DNA of 32,052 bases from Spirosomataceae bacterium (GTDB taxonomy: Bacteria; Bacteroidota; Bacteroidia; Cytophagales; Spirosomataceae), in contig JAKONH010000134.1 in assembly GCA_022702045.1 (NCBI GenBank), forward strand, positions 1 through 32,052. The letters run 5' to 3'. Made by a program: the position numbers and the translations under genes. The notes beneath the pieces were generated by a model. The model saw only the letters and a list, made by a program, of their open reading frames with translations. It searched no databases and was not told where the DNA came from. This document shows, piece after piece, positions 9,250 to 18,091 of the stretch (positions within the stretch are counted from its first letter, which is position 1; the number at the start of each line of letters is the position of its first letter).

Positions 9250-10026
9250 TTATATCCTTCCTGCCACCACCATTGGCTTGTGGGTTAAGGGGTTGTCAAG
9301 TATTTGGACGGGTACGTTGAATACGCGTTCGACCAAAGCCTCCGTCAGCACGTCGCGGGGCGCGCCGAGCGCTTCGACCCGCCCGGAACGCAGCATCAGT
9401 AGCCGGTCGGCATACTGGGCCGCCATGTTCAGGTCGTGTAGTACGGCGATGACGGTATAGCCCCGCCGGGCCATCTGCCGGGCAATGTCGAGTAGCTGAT
9501 GCTGATGTAGCAAGTCGAGCCCGGTGGTCGGTTCATCGAGTAGCAGTAAGCCTTCGTTGACGTCCCACAGTTGGGCCAATACCCGCGCCAACTGTACCCG
9601 TTGCTGTTCCCCACCCGATAATGTCGTCACGATTCGGTTGGCGAAGGCACTCATGTCGACCATGCGCAGGGCGTCGTCGGCAATGGCATAGTCTGCCGCA
9701 GCCGGATGAGCGCCATAGTGCGGATAACGGCCCATCAGCACGAGTTCGTCAACCCGAAACGGGAATGCCAGCGTATTCTGCTGATGCAGAAAGCCGCGCA
9801 CGCGCGCCAGTTCACTGGACGAATGTGCCCACAGTGACTGACCGCCCCACAACACTTGCCCCGACGCGGGCTTCAGCTCACCAGCACAGAGTCGCAGCAA
9901 AGTAGACTTCCCGGCTCCGTTCGGCCCGACAATAGCCAACAGTTCGCCCGCCCGCGCCCGCACCGACACGCTATTGACCAGCGTCCGCTTATCGATTCGA
10001 TACGTTAGTTGTTCGGTTTGTAGCAT
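9250..10026 (-). CDS. hmuV: heme ABC transporter ATP-binding protein
   Basis: Walker A GPNGAGKSTLL, signature LSGGEQQRVQLARVLAQL, Walker B LLLLDEPTTGLD; HmuV-like size and context. Confidence 0.92.
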   Translation of the reverse strand: MLQTEQLTYRIDKRTLVNSVSVRARAGELLAIVGPNGAGKSTLLRLCAGELKPASGQVLWGGQSLWAHSSSELARVRGFLHQQNTLAFPFRVDELVLMGRYPHYGAHPAAADYAIADDALRMVDMSAFANRIVTTLSGGEQQRVQLARVLAQLWDVNEGLLLLDEPTTGLDLLHQHQLLDIARQMARRGYTVIAVLHDLNMAAQYADRLLMLRSGRVEALGAPRDVLTEALVERVFNVPVQILDNPLTHKPMVVAGRI

Positions 10027-10080
10027 GGGCGGTTTTCAGTTTTTGGTGTACAGCTTACGATTTCCCTAAGTCGGTGATGG

Positions 10081-11169
10081 CTACCCAAGATTTCGTTGTC
10101 GAATAAGCATCCAGATAAAAACGGGTGTGCCAATCAGGGCCGTTACGATACCAATGGGTAATTCGGCAGGTGCTACGATCGTTCGCGACAGCGCATCGGC
10201 AGCCGTCAGGACGATAGCCCCGCCCAGCGCCGACCCGACCAGTACGTGTCGGTGGTCGGAACCAGCGAATAGTCGAATCAGGTGGGGTATGACCAGACCG
10301 ACAAAGCCGATAACGCCCGCGACAGCCACGGACGTACCGACGGCCAGCGTCGACAGGATAATTACCTGCCGTTTCAGTCGTGTCAGATTCACACCCAGCA
10401 TAGCCGCCTGACTCTCGCCTAGCGCCAGCAGGTTTAGCGATTTAGCCAATCGGGGCATGCCAACCAGAACCACTGCCATGAAGGGCAACAACACCAGCAC
10501 AGTTGTCCACGACGCCCCACCGAGGCTACCCAACGCCCAGAACGTAATCGTCCGCAGTTGATCGTCGGTAGCCAGGTAGGTCAGCAAACCCGTCAGGGCA
10601 CCAGCCAGCGCATTGATCGCGATGCCAGCCAGCAACATCGTTGTGACAACCGACCGGCCCGCCACCCGCGCCAGCCGATATACGAGTAATGTCGTTCCGC
10701 AGGCCCCGGCAAACGCCACCAGCGACAGCGCATAGTAGCCAGCCAGTCCTGCCAGCTTCTGAAAGAGCGTCACCTCCAGCACAATCATCAGCACAGCGGC
10801 CAACGATGCCCCCGACGAAATGCCGATCAAACCGGGGTCGGCCAGCGGGTTTCGGAATAAACCCTGCATAGCCGCGCCCGCCACGGCTAACCCCGATCCA
10901 ATCAGCATACCCAAACACACTCTTGGCAATCGAATTGTCGTCAGAATTACCGTTTTCGTTTCGTTAACGTCCGTATCGAAACCCAGCAGCCCAGCTAGTA
11001 TCCGTATCACTTCGGCGGGCGCGATCGCCACCGCCCCTACCCCTATCGATAGTACGATCGTCACCATCAGTCCGGCCGCCAGCGTAGGCAACAGCCAGTT
11101 CCGCCGGGGTACCGGCCGTAGGCCCGCCGAACGGGAGATAGTTGGGGCCGATGGCGTTTGGGTTAGCAT
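10081..11169 (-). CDS. hmuU: FecCD-family heme/iron ABC transporter permease
   Basis: Multi-TM FecCD signatures: RLPRVCLGMLIGSGLAVAGAAMQGLFRNPLADPGLIGISSGA, GFVGLVIPHLIRL. Confidence 0.93.
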   Translation of the reverse strand: MLTQTPSAPTISRSAGLRPVPRRNWLLPTLAAGLMVTIVLSIGVGAVAIAPAEVIRILAGLLGFDTDVNETKTVILTTIRLPRVCLGMLIGSGLAVAGAAMQGLFRNPLADPGLIGISSGASLAAVLMIVLEVTLFQKLAGLAGYYALSLVAFAGACGTTLLVYRLARVAGRSVVTTMLLAGIAINALAGALTGLLTYLATDDQLRTITFWALGSLGGASWTTVLVLLPFMAVVLVGMPRLAKSLNLLALGESQAAMLGVNLTRLKRQVIILSTLAVGTSVAVAGVIGFVGLVIPHLIRLFAGSDHRHVLVGSALGGAIVLTAADALSRTIVAPAELPIGIVTALIGTPVFIWMLIRQRNLG

Positions 11170-11190
11170 AGGTCTACAGTTTATAGTTTG

Positions 11191-11297
11191 TGCCGGGCGG
11201 CCGGCGCCGTTTGTGGTTTGTAGATCCTCCGGCGGCAGCTCCGAACACGTCAGCCAACCTCAAACCACAAACTACGAACGGCACCAGCCGCCCGGCA
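11191..11297. repeat. composite palindromic element between hmuT and hmuU
   Basis: tgccgggcggc (11191-11201)/gccgcccggca (11287-11297) and gtttgtggtttg (11209-11220)/caaaccacaaac (11261-11272) nested inverted repeats. Confidence 0.8.
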
Positions 11298-11306
11298 TAA
11301 ATCCAT

Positions 11307-12155
11307 TTATAAAGCCCCGCCTGTCAGCGAAATTCCCTTTGCCAGTTCGCTCAGAGCTTTGCCAAGCCGAGGAGTAAATCCTGTCAGCAGGTGGCCATCC
11401 ATCGTCACAAACCGGCGATTCTTCCCCGCTTTCGTCTGTGCGACACCCGGCACATTCATCAGGCCGGTGGGACCACCCAAACTTTCCAGCCCACTATCGA
11501 ACAGCAGAATGACATCGGGATCGGCCGCGACGAGGGCTTCTGTCGTGAGGGGCTTAAAATCGGCAAACTGGGGCGTTGCGTTTTGGCCACCCGCCAGCTC
11601 GATCATCTTTTCAACCGGCGTACCCTTACCAGCCACCAGCATCGTACCGGTACCGCGCGCGTAAATGAACAGTACTTTGGGTTTACCCGTCGCTTTCTGC
11701 ACCTTCGCTACCTCGGTATCAACCCGGCGGATTAATGCTTTGGCTTTACTTTGTACCCGGCAGGCAGCGGCTACGTCGTTGATGAGTTTCTTGGTGCCCT
11801 CAGCAGAAAACTCCTGCCTGAACGATACGACCTGCACACCCGCCGACCGGATTTGGTCAAGCACGTCGGCTCTGGTACCAGCTTTTTCGGTCGTTAGGAC
11901 GAGCGTTGGCTGCTGAGCCAGTACCCCTTCGGCCGAGATTGTCCGGTTATGGCCCACCTTCGGCAATTTCTTCAGCGATTCCGGGTAGGTACTTGTCACG
12001 TCGACGCCGACCAGTCGGTTTTCCAGGCCCAGATCGCTCAGAATTTCGCTGACAGTACCATCAAGCGATACAATACGGGGTGGCGCGATCTGCGCCCGAA
12101 CCAGGCCGGACGTCAGTACGAGCAGTAGTAGAAGGAAGCTTCTCATTTTGTTCAA
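11307..12155 (-). CDS. hmuT: heme ABC transporter substrate-binding protein
   Basis: Signal peptide then PPRIVSLDGTVSEILSDLGLENRLVGVDVTSTYPESLKKLPKVGHNRTISAEGVLAQQPTLVL; cobalamin/hemin PBP fold. Confidence 0.91.
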   Translation of the reverse strand: MNKMRSFLLLLLVLTSGLVRAQIAPPRIVSLDGTVSEILSDLGLENRLVGVDVTSTYPESLKKLPKVGHNRTISAEGVLAQQPTLVLTTEKAGTRADVLDQIRSAGVQVVSFRQEFSAEGTKKLINDVAAACRVQSKAKALIRRVDTEVAKVQKATGKPKVLFIYARGTGTMLVAGKGTPVEKMIELAGGQNATPQFADFKPLTTEALVAADPDVILLFDSGLESLGGPTGLMNVPGVAQTKAGKNRRFVTMDGHLLTGFTPRLGKALSELAKGISLTGGAL

Positions 12156-12233
12156 CGTTTATCGTTTTACGTTTAAAATTGTCTCAAACAGTAGGATGCC
12201 GGCCGGCGCTCCGGTGGTTAGGACAAGCCGTCA

Positions 12234-12575
12234 TCAGTTTAATGGTAATTGACGAGGGCTGAGCAGGTCACTATCGAGTTGCAGACAGGCGTAGTGGAGC
12301 GCAATTAAGAGTCGTTCACGCTCAGCACCCGTTAACTGCAACCCAATGGACTGAAAACCAACCCGAACGGTTGTCTCGCGCACATCGAGTAAACCAACCA
12401 GGTACAACGCGGACAATGGTAGTCGGTCGAGCCGGTCAATAAGGCCGTAGAGATCAGTCATCGTCAACGCCATCGCCAGTCCCTTGAACTGCAGTTCAAT
12501 TTCGCCACAGCACAGGCACTGACCCAGGTACAAATCAGCCTCGTTAATTAGCACGTATTTGGAGGAAGTTTCCAT
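12234..12575 (-). CDS. small protein of unknown function, paralog A of four in the heme locus (CLCC motif)
   Basis: 113 aa; shares pattern (Cys motif - beta strands - L..F..L - C-terminal helix) with 12734-13069, 13091-13438 and 16514-16888. Confidence 0.72.
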   Translation of the reverse strand: METSSKYVLINEADLYLGQCLCCGEIELQFKGLAMALTMTDLYGLIDRLDRLPLSALYLVGLLDVRETTVRVGFQSIGLQLTGAERERLLIALHYACLQLDSDLLSPRQLPLN

Positions 12576-12678
12576 ACGGTAGCTGGTATACGGTTTACAG
12601 TTTTCGCTTTTCGGCGGTAATAGAGCGCGGGTTCGGCAACGCTGTCATAGCGTAAACTGAGCCTAGGTGCTGATTCAG

Positions 12679-12733
12679 GTATCTGGCTTTCGGAACGGTT
12701 TACCGAAAGCTGATACCCGTAAACTGAAACCCG
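12679..12733. repeat. palindromic element between two small paralogs, with family A GTAAACTG motifs
   Basis: ggtatctggctttcgg / ccgaaagctgatacc stem; followed by cgtaaactgaaacccg directly at a stop codon; upstream part (12590-12660) carries tatacggtttacag and gcgtaaactg. Confidence 0.65.
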
Positions 12734-13069
12734 TTAATTCGCCCGGCTTAGGTCGAGAATTTGCTCGGCGGCCAGTACCGGGGTAGCCTCCCGCAGTAGC
12801 GCGCCGAGACTGTTCAGATCATCGTCGCTGAAGAGCAAAAAATAATTCGGCATGGGCGTTGGCAACAGCAGTTCCTTACCATGCGTCGTGCAGAACGGGC
12901 GCATAGCCAACCGCTCGAAAATCATCACCGAAAAGGTGTCGAACTGATCGAGCGTCAGGCAGAACAGCGAATTCTGAAACGCGACATTAACGGTTCGGCA
13001 CCCTTCGCAGATACCCACGTACCCGACCGTACTCTCGGCCAGCGTCCGGAATTTATGGTTGTGTTTCAT
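12734..13069 (-). CDS. small protein of unknown function, paralog B (CEGC motif, DUF6686-like)
   Basis: MKHNHKFRTLAESTVGYVGICEGCRTVNVAFQNSLFCLTLDQFD...NYFLLFSDDDLNSLGALLREA; start chosen at ATG 13069. Confidence 0.74.
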   Translation of the reverse strand: MKHNHKFRTLAESTVGYVGICEGCRTVNVAFQNSLFCLTLDQFDTFSVMIFERLAMRPFCTTHGKELLLPTPMPNYFLLFSDDDLNSLGALLREATPVLAAEQILDLSRAN

Positions 13070-13090
13070 GCGCAAAAAAGTCAAGTCGGT

Positions 13091-13438
13091 TTAGTTGAGA
13101 TCGTTCCAGACCCGGTTGAGCGCCGTGACCAGCAGAGCCGCCCGCCCCAGTAACGCTTTCAGCTCCACCAGATCATCATGCGTTAGCCGGCCAAACAGCG
13201 TTATAACTGGGGCTTCGCCTGCCAAAGGCGGGGTCAGCATGATCCGGGCAGCGTTGGGCAGCATGTTCAGATCAAAACTCATGGCCGACTCATGTAGCCG
13301 GTGAAATTCATCGGCCGTTAAATAACGCTGCAGCGCTCCGAAGCGAAACGAATACCATAGATCTACATCGGCATACAGTATCACCTCGCCCCGAGGGCTG
13401 CGTGCTAGTTGGATTGGCGTATTAAGCGAGTTAGTCAT
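13091..13438 (-). CDS. small protein of unknown function, paralog C
   Basis: GEVILYADVDLWYSFRFGALQRYLTADEFHRL...ITLFGRLTHDDLVELKALLGRAALLV; ATG at 13438; the upstream ORF extension is repeat-derived. Confidence 0.72.
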   Translation of the reverse strand: MTNSLNTPIQLARSPRGEVILYADVDLWYSFRFGALQRYLTADEFHRLHESAMSFDLNMLPNAARIMLTPPLAGEAPVITLFGRLTHDDLVELKALLGRAALLVTALNRVWNDLN

Positions 13439-13604
13439 GGTACGAATAGTAATGGCACGTTGTGCCTTGGCGGGTGGCCGGCTGATATGCCTGCAGGTTC
13501 CGGGCAGCGCCACGGTGGCCCACGGCACCGACCACCTTAGCCAAGGGCTTAAGAGGTTTGTTATTTGGTGGTTAGTATTTTGTCGTTCGTAGTTACCTGT
13601 CACA

Positions 13605-13697
13605 GCGCGTCACGCTGAGCGCAGCAATGAACGCGTCAGCCAACCCCGAACGCCACGGCGGCCACGCGGTGGTCGCCACCGTGGCGCGGGCCGGCAC
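13605..13697. repeat. family B element with core GGCGGCCACGCGGTGGTCGCCACCGTGGCGCGG
   Basis: 33-nt core at 13657-13689 identical to 19318-19350; preceded by ACGCGTCAGCCAACC module. Confidence 0.88.
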
Positions 13698-13700
13698 AAA

Positions 13701-14360
13701 CTAATTGAGTGTCATAGAGCCATTCGGCTGATAGGTATAGCGGAAGGTGAAGTACCGGCTGGGCGTCGTGCTGGTCGGGCTAGCGGGTGCCCCCAGGTAA
13801 TAGCTCAGAATTTCCAGTTTGGCGTACTTGGTACCGTCGCCGGTGCGGAGCAACAGCACCCGGCCCGGTATAGCCGATACAAGGTTGGTCGTACTGCTGT
13901 AGTTATACCAGCCATTACCCGAGCCGCTCGGTACCGCCAGTTGCGTGGGGCTCTGATCCTGCGCAAAGGTGGTCGACGTTGGGATGGCCGTCAATGCGTC
14001 GAACGTACCGGTGTACACGTTGGCCCCGCCCTGCCCCGATCGGATAGCGCCACCGTTGACAATGATCGACGTGCTGCGAAAGCCAATATCCCATTTGTTG
14101 CTGGCAGAGTCGGTATTAGCGATGACTTTATTGTCGCGCAGGCTGTAGAGCGTGTACTTCCCTGTGGCCGGTAGCGGTTGTACAGCTGTACCATTGCTGG
14201 CCGTCGTAGACACAGCGGTGGTTGACGTCGGGTCAGCGGCTAAGTCCCGTACGGTTACCGATTGTACGGGTTGCGTCGTCACAGCGTTTTCGTCTTTTGA
14301 ACAGGCCGTTAACAGAGCAGCTGACAGGGCGAGTAGGGTCAGGTTGGCAATTAGTTTCAT
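13701..14360 (-). CDS. hmuY: HmuY-family heme-binding lipoprotein
   Basis: Lipobox LLTACSKDE; ATGKYTLYSLRDNKVIANTDSASNKWDIGFRSTSIIVNGG...; adjacent to TonB receptor. Confidence 0.88.
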   Translation of the reverse strand: MKLIANLTLLALSAALLTACSKDENAVTTQPVQSVTVRDLAADPTSTTAVSTTASNGTAVQPLPATGKYTLYSLRDNKVIANTDSASNKWDIGFRSTSIIVNGGAIRSGQGGANVYTGTFDALTAIPTSTTFAQDQSPTQLAVPSGSGNGWYNYSSTTNLVSAIPGRVLLLRTGDGTKYAKLEILSYYLGAPASPTSTTPSRYFTFRYTYQPNGSMTLN

Positions 14361-14392
14361 AAAGTGTACTGGTTGGGAGATTACGAATTGAT

Positions 14393-16498
14393 TTATAGGG
14401 AGTTTAATTGTGTTTCGGCTCGCTGTTGCCAGTTCCAGCGCAGGCTGACGTACCAGAGCCGCCCGGCCAGCGTCGGGATGTTTTGCGGATTGGTGTACCC
14501 GGTCAGATTATCGACGCCGGCCTGTACGGTCAGTTGCCGAATCGTCTTGGCTGCCGTCAGGTGCCAGGTGACATAACCGGGTACATATTCATTATCGACA
14601 TCGAGAATCAGATTACCGTTACGATCGGAAAATCCGTATCGGCTGCGGTAGATGCCCCGTACCGAGGCTGATATACCGTGTCGGGGCAGTTCGTAGAAAA
14701 ATTTCAGGTTCGCCATGTGCCGCGACCGATTCAGCAGGCCACCATAGTCCGCCATCTTCACCTGCTCCGTCACCAGCGTTTCGGGATTGCGCCGAAACAC
14801 CTGTCCAGCCCGGATCGCGTCGACTACACTCTTGTCGCGGGCATCGAGATATTGATACCCCGCACTCACTACCAGTCGGCCCGCCCCTACTGTCAGCCGG
14901 TAACTTCCGTCGACTTCAGCCCCCTGCGTGTACACCCGGTTGAGGTTCGTGTAGCTGAATACGTTTTGCCCATTGGTCTTTTGCGCTACGACCTGCGTTT
15001 CGATCAGATCGCGCACGTCGTTCCGGAACAGGTTGACCGACAGAAGCAGCGGCAGATTGTATTTCTGCTGAAAATTGGCAGCAATACCCAGATTGTACGC
15101 CATCGAACTCTCCGCCCGGATGTTACCAAAGCGCGCGGGGTCGGCCAGGATTTCCGCGATCTGACCCTGCTGTTGCAAGCGGGCGATGCCAGCGGCTAAC
15201 TCCTGCGTTCCGAACACGCTGTACCCCACGACGCCATTGTCGAAGTTGAGGTACAACTGCCGAAAGTCAGGCGCTTTGAAACCGACACCACTGCTAGCCC
15301 GCAGCGCAATTGTCGGACTTACTTCATAACGCGCCGATAGCTTGGGACTGAACTGCGATGCATACTGACTATGGTTGTCGTAACGGCCACCAGCAATAAC
15401 TGTCAGTCGACGGGTCGGCACCCACTCGAACTGCGCGAAACTATAGCGGGTCGAAAACACCTGCCGGCCGGGATAACGTGTTGCTGCCACGCTCTCACCG
15501 ATATAGCCTACGCCAAGGGTTAGAAAATGACGACTACGAATCATCCGTTCGACCACCAGTTCGGGCCGGTTGAAGGTTTGCCGAAAATAGCTGGCGTCGT
15601 AGTCGACCCCGGTCGTCTGGTAGCGCAGATCGCTTGACGTGCGGTAGCCCGAGCGGTAGTAGCGGTACATCAGTTTCCAGGCGTCCGACACCTGATGTGT
15701 AACGACCGGGTTGATCGTGTACTCGTTTACCTTACCCGTTCCCAAGACAATCTGCTGATCGGTCAGTTGCGCGTTAGCGGTCTGACTTTCAGCAAAATAG
15801 CGACCTGTCAGTGTGAGCTTTACCCGATTGGTCAGCTGACTTGTCAGCCGACCACTGCCCGTATAGTTGGTGAATGGGGAGATCGTATTACCGTACGTTT
15901 CGGGCGTCAGATCGTAACCCGCCGACGCATACCGATTACCGAACAGATACAGGTTGGTTTTCCCTTGTCGCAGGGCCACGTCGGCGGTCAGGTCGCTTGT
16001 TCGATTTGCGCCGTACCGCGCCGATACACTTCCCTGCGTGCGGGTCGGACTTTCGGTGATGATATTGACCACGCCGGCCAGAGCTTCCGATCCATACAAA
16101 CTCGACGACGGTCCTTTCACCACCTCAATCTGCTTGATGTTGCCAGCGGTTAGGCGATTCAGATCCAAGGTACCAGCGGTGCGGCCGATTAGTGGTTCAC
16201 CATCAACCAGAATCAGCGTATAATCGGGCGCAAAACCCTGTATTTGAAGACCCTGTCCGTGATCACTGACGATAGTTAGACCGGTTTGTTCACGCAAGAT
16301 GTCGTTGAGCCGCAAACTACCGGACTGTTGAATCTGGGTTTTGCCTACGACCGTAACCGGCATTGGCAACGAGCCGACCTGCCGTTCCGTACGCGTTGCC
16401 GTTACGACGATTGCGTCGAGCGGCCGGCTCCGCATCGTGTCGGCGGGCGGGGCTGCGGGCTGCTGAAAAAAGGTAAAGAGGAGTAGATTGGTAAGCAT
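14393..16498 (-). CDS. hmuR: TonB-dependent (heme) outer membrane receptor
   Basis: Plug domain DAIVVTATRTERQVGSLPMPVTVVGKTQIQQSG...VEVKGPSSSLYGSEALAGVVNIIT-type sequence, beta-barrel, terminal aromatic-rich strand. Confidence 0.92.
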   Translation of the reverse strand: MLTNLLLFTFFQQPAAPPADTMRSRPLDAIVVTATRTERQVGSLPMPVTVVGKTQIQQSGSLRLNDILREQTGLTIVSDHGQGLQIQGFAPDYTLILVDGEPLIGRTAGTLDLNRLTAGNIKQIEVVKGPSSSLYGSEALAGVVNIITESPTRTQGSVSARYGANRTSDLTADVALRQGKTNLYLFGNRYASAGYDLTPETYGNTISPFTNYTGSGRLTSQLTNRVKLTLTGRYFAESQTANAQLTDQQIVLGTGKVNEYTINPVVTHQVSDAWKLMYRYYRSGYRTSSDLRYQTTGVDYDASYFRQTFNRPELVVERMIRSRHFLTLGVGYIGESVAATRYPGRQVFSTRYSFAQFEWVPTRRLTVIAGGRYDNHSQYASQFSPKLSARYEVSPTIALRASSGVGFKAPDFRQLYLNFDNGVVGYSVFGTQELAAGIARLQQQGQIAEILADPARFGNIRAESSMAYNLGIAANFQQKYNLPLLLSVNLFRNDVRDLIETQVVAQKTNGQNVFSYTNLNRVYTQGAEVDGSYRLTVGAGRLVVSAGYQYLDARDKSVVDAIRAGQVFRRNPETLVTEQVKMADYGGLLNRSRHMANLKFFYELPRHGISASVRGIYRSRYGFSDRNGNLILDVDNEYVPGYVTWHLTAAKTIRQLTVQAGVDNLTGYTNPQNIPTLAGRLWYVSLRWNWQQRAETQLNSL

Positions 16499-16513
16499 TG
16501 GACGGAACGCAGA

Positions 16514-16888
16514 CTAGTTGATCGACTCGGTGAGAATGCGTGTCCATTGCCGCTGAAAATCGGTTACGCTCGCCACCGCTTCCGACAGCAGCGCCCGCAG
16601 TTCGATCAGTTCGTCCGGCAAAAAGCTAAAGCAGAGGTAAGGCGATGGTGTCGACAGGTGGATGCGGCTGTCGTCAGGGTACACTTTGAAATAAGCGTCA
16701 GGGTCAAGGTGCCGCACGTTCCATTCCAGTTGAACCAACTCATCGTAAGCTAGCCACTGCGTGATGTTCCCGTATTCGAAGACGACGTTGTGCTGCGCAT
16801 CGGATGAGTCGAGGCAGGAAGCTATTTCTCCGTACAGCCCGATACGGCCGTTGGCCGAGTCAGCAAGGGTTCGATAAGTGCAGCGCAT
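16514..16888 (-). CDS. small protein of unknown function, paralog D, first gene of the heme operon
   Basis: IRLYGEI-type N-terminal region and PSPYLCFSFLPDELIELRALLSEAVASV tail aligning with paralogs B and C; start chosen at ATG 16888. Confidence 0.7.
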   Translation of the reverse strand: MRCTYRTLADSANGRIGLYGEIASCLDSSDAQHNVVFEYGNITQWLAYDELVQLEWNVRHLDPDAYFKVYPDDSRIHLSTPSPYLCFSFLPDELIELRALLSEAVASVTDFQRQWTRILTESIN

Positions 16889-16958
16889 AGCGTTTACCAG
16901 AAGGTTCGCTGCAAACATCGCCCTTGTTTATAATCAATCCAAATAAAAAGAGATATTA

Positions 16959-16975
16959 TTTAGAAATTTTCTAAA
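16959..16975. promoter_or_regulatory. palindromic candidate operator TTTAGAAA-T-TTTCTAAA upstream of the heme operon
   Basis: Perfect 8+1+8 dyad in an AT-rich stretch about 70 bp upstream of the first heme-operon gene. Confidence 0.45.
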
Positions 16976-17027
16976 CAAATGAATTGGCTGTACTCTAACC
17001 TAGACTCGCACCGGCGCGGCTTTAGGC

Positions 17028-17288
17028 CTGGAGGGTGCGAGAGCGATCAGCGTAGTTGACTTATGTGACAGTTAGCCAAATACCTGCCTGACATAAAGGT
17101 CTGGGTGACATGTAGCCTGGATCTTCCGGTCCGGGTAGGCGCGAGAGCAACCAATAAAGCTGCCACTTGAAGCTACTTGCCCTGACGGGCACCCGGACCG
17201 GGAGGGCAAGTCTACAGGCCTGGTTCTGGTAGCCGTCAGGCTAACTATGCTAGGTAACAGCAATGTTGGTCGCTTTCGCACCCTCCAG
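17028..17288. repeat. 261-bp MITE-like/highly structured non-coding element with inverted termini
   Basis: ctggagggtgcgagagcga (17028-17046) vs inverted 17270-17288 (one mismatch in 19); internal stems ccggtccgggt/acccggaccgg and acttgccct/agggcaagt. Confidence 0.75.
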
Positions 17289-17324
17289 ACCCGAACCGGG
17301 TTGCCGTTGCGGGTCTGGGCTATA

Positions 17325-17951
17325 CTACAGCTTGTAATTCAGGAAATGGTAGTTGTTGAGGTATTGTAGCGTTTGCATGAATTGTCTGCGGTCGGCTTCA
17401 CTCAGGTCGGCCAACACGCTGTACGGTATCTGCTCCAACTGCCTGCCGACGACCTGAACCATCGTCCGTCCGCTGTCTGTCAGCGATAACCGTTTTGACC
17501 GGGCGTCGCGCTCGTCGGTCGCTTCCAGTATCAACCCCCGCTTCATGAGCCGACGCAGAATGTCCACGCCAGTTGTCAGTTCAACGGCATTGGCCAGGCA
17601 CACTTCCTTTTTCGTAGGCCGATCCATGTAGTGAATCATCGACAGGAACAGGAATTCGTCGGGCCCGGAAAAGCCATGCTCCGCCATGATCGACTTGGCG
17701 TAGAATCGTACAAATCGATTAAGCCGGCTCATGTAGAACCACGACAGAAAATCGTCGTCTTGCTGAAAAGCTTCCGGTAGTTGCAGGTCTGAGACTATGG
17801 ACGGCTTAGCGTCAGGCACCGATGGTGTTTCGCGTATCGGATCGAGGGTATTAAGTAGCCAACTGGCAAACTCACGTAGGTTTCCCTGTGGATGCTCGTC
17901 GCTATATCGCTCCCATTCAATCATCAATGGCACCGCTGATGGCCTGCTCAT
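17325..17951 (-). CDS. MarR family transcriptional regulator
   Basis: Winged-helix: DEFLFLSMIHYMDRPTKKEVCLANAVELTTGVDILRRLMKRGLILEATDERDARSKRLSLTDSGR. Confidence 0.9.
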   Translation of the reverse strand: MSRPSAVPLMIEWERYSDEHPQGNLREFASWLLNTLDPIRETPSVPDAKPSIVSDLQLPEAFQQDDDFLSWFYMSRLNRFVRFYAKSIMAEHGFSGPDEFLFLSMIHYMDRPTKKEVCLANAVELTTGVDILRRLMKRGLILEATDERDARSKRLSLTDSGRTMVQVVGRQLEQIPYSVLADLSEADRRQFMQTLQYLNNYHFLNYKL

Positions 17952-17965
17952 ATCATTACATGTTT

Positions 17966-17993
17966 TCGTAGTATTTAAACAAAATAACTACGA
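17966..17993. promoter_or_regulatory. candidate MarR operator in the divergent marR / monooxygenase promoter region
   Basis: TCGTAGTattt...aaataACTACGA inverted repeat, 15 bp upstream of the marR start codon. Confidence 0.5.
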
Positions 17994-18091
17994 TATAGTA
18001 TTTATAATTGCGCTATTTTCTGAGGCTTCTGTCAAAAGTAAACAGATATGATCCAGTCAGTAGGTCTGTATAGTTCATCTATTCATTGATT

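Noticed and set aside
13439-13603. N-terminal extension of ORF 13091..13603
   Set aside because: Contains family B repeat fragment and linker sequence; internal ATG at 13438 gives a length matching the paralogs.
17072-17281. 69-aa minus-strand ORF
   Set aside because: Lies inside the inverted-repeat element 17028-17288; sequence reflects the repeat, with no family signal.
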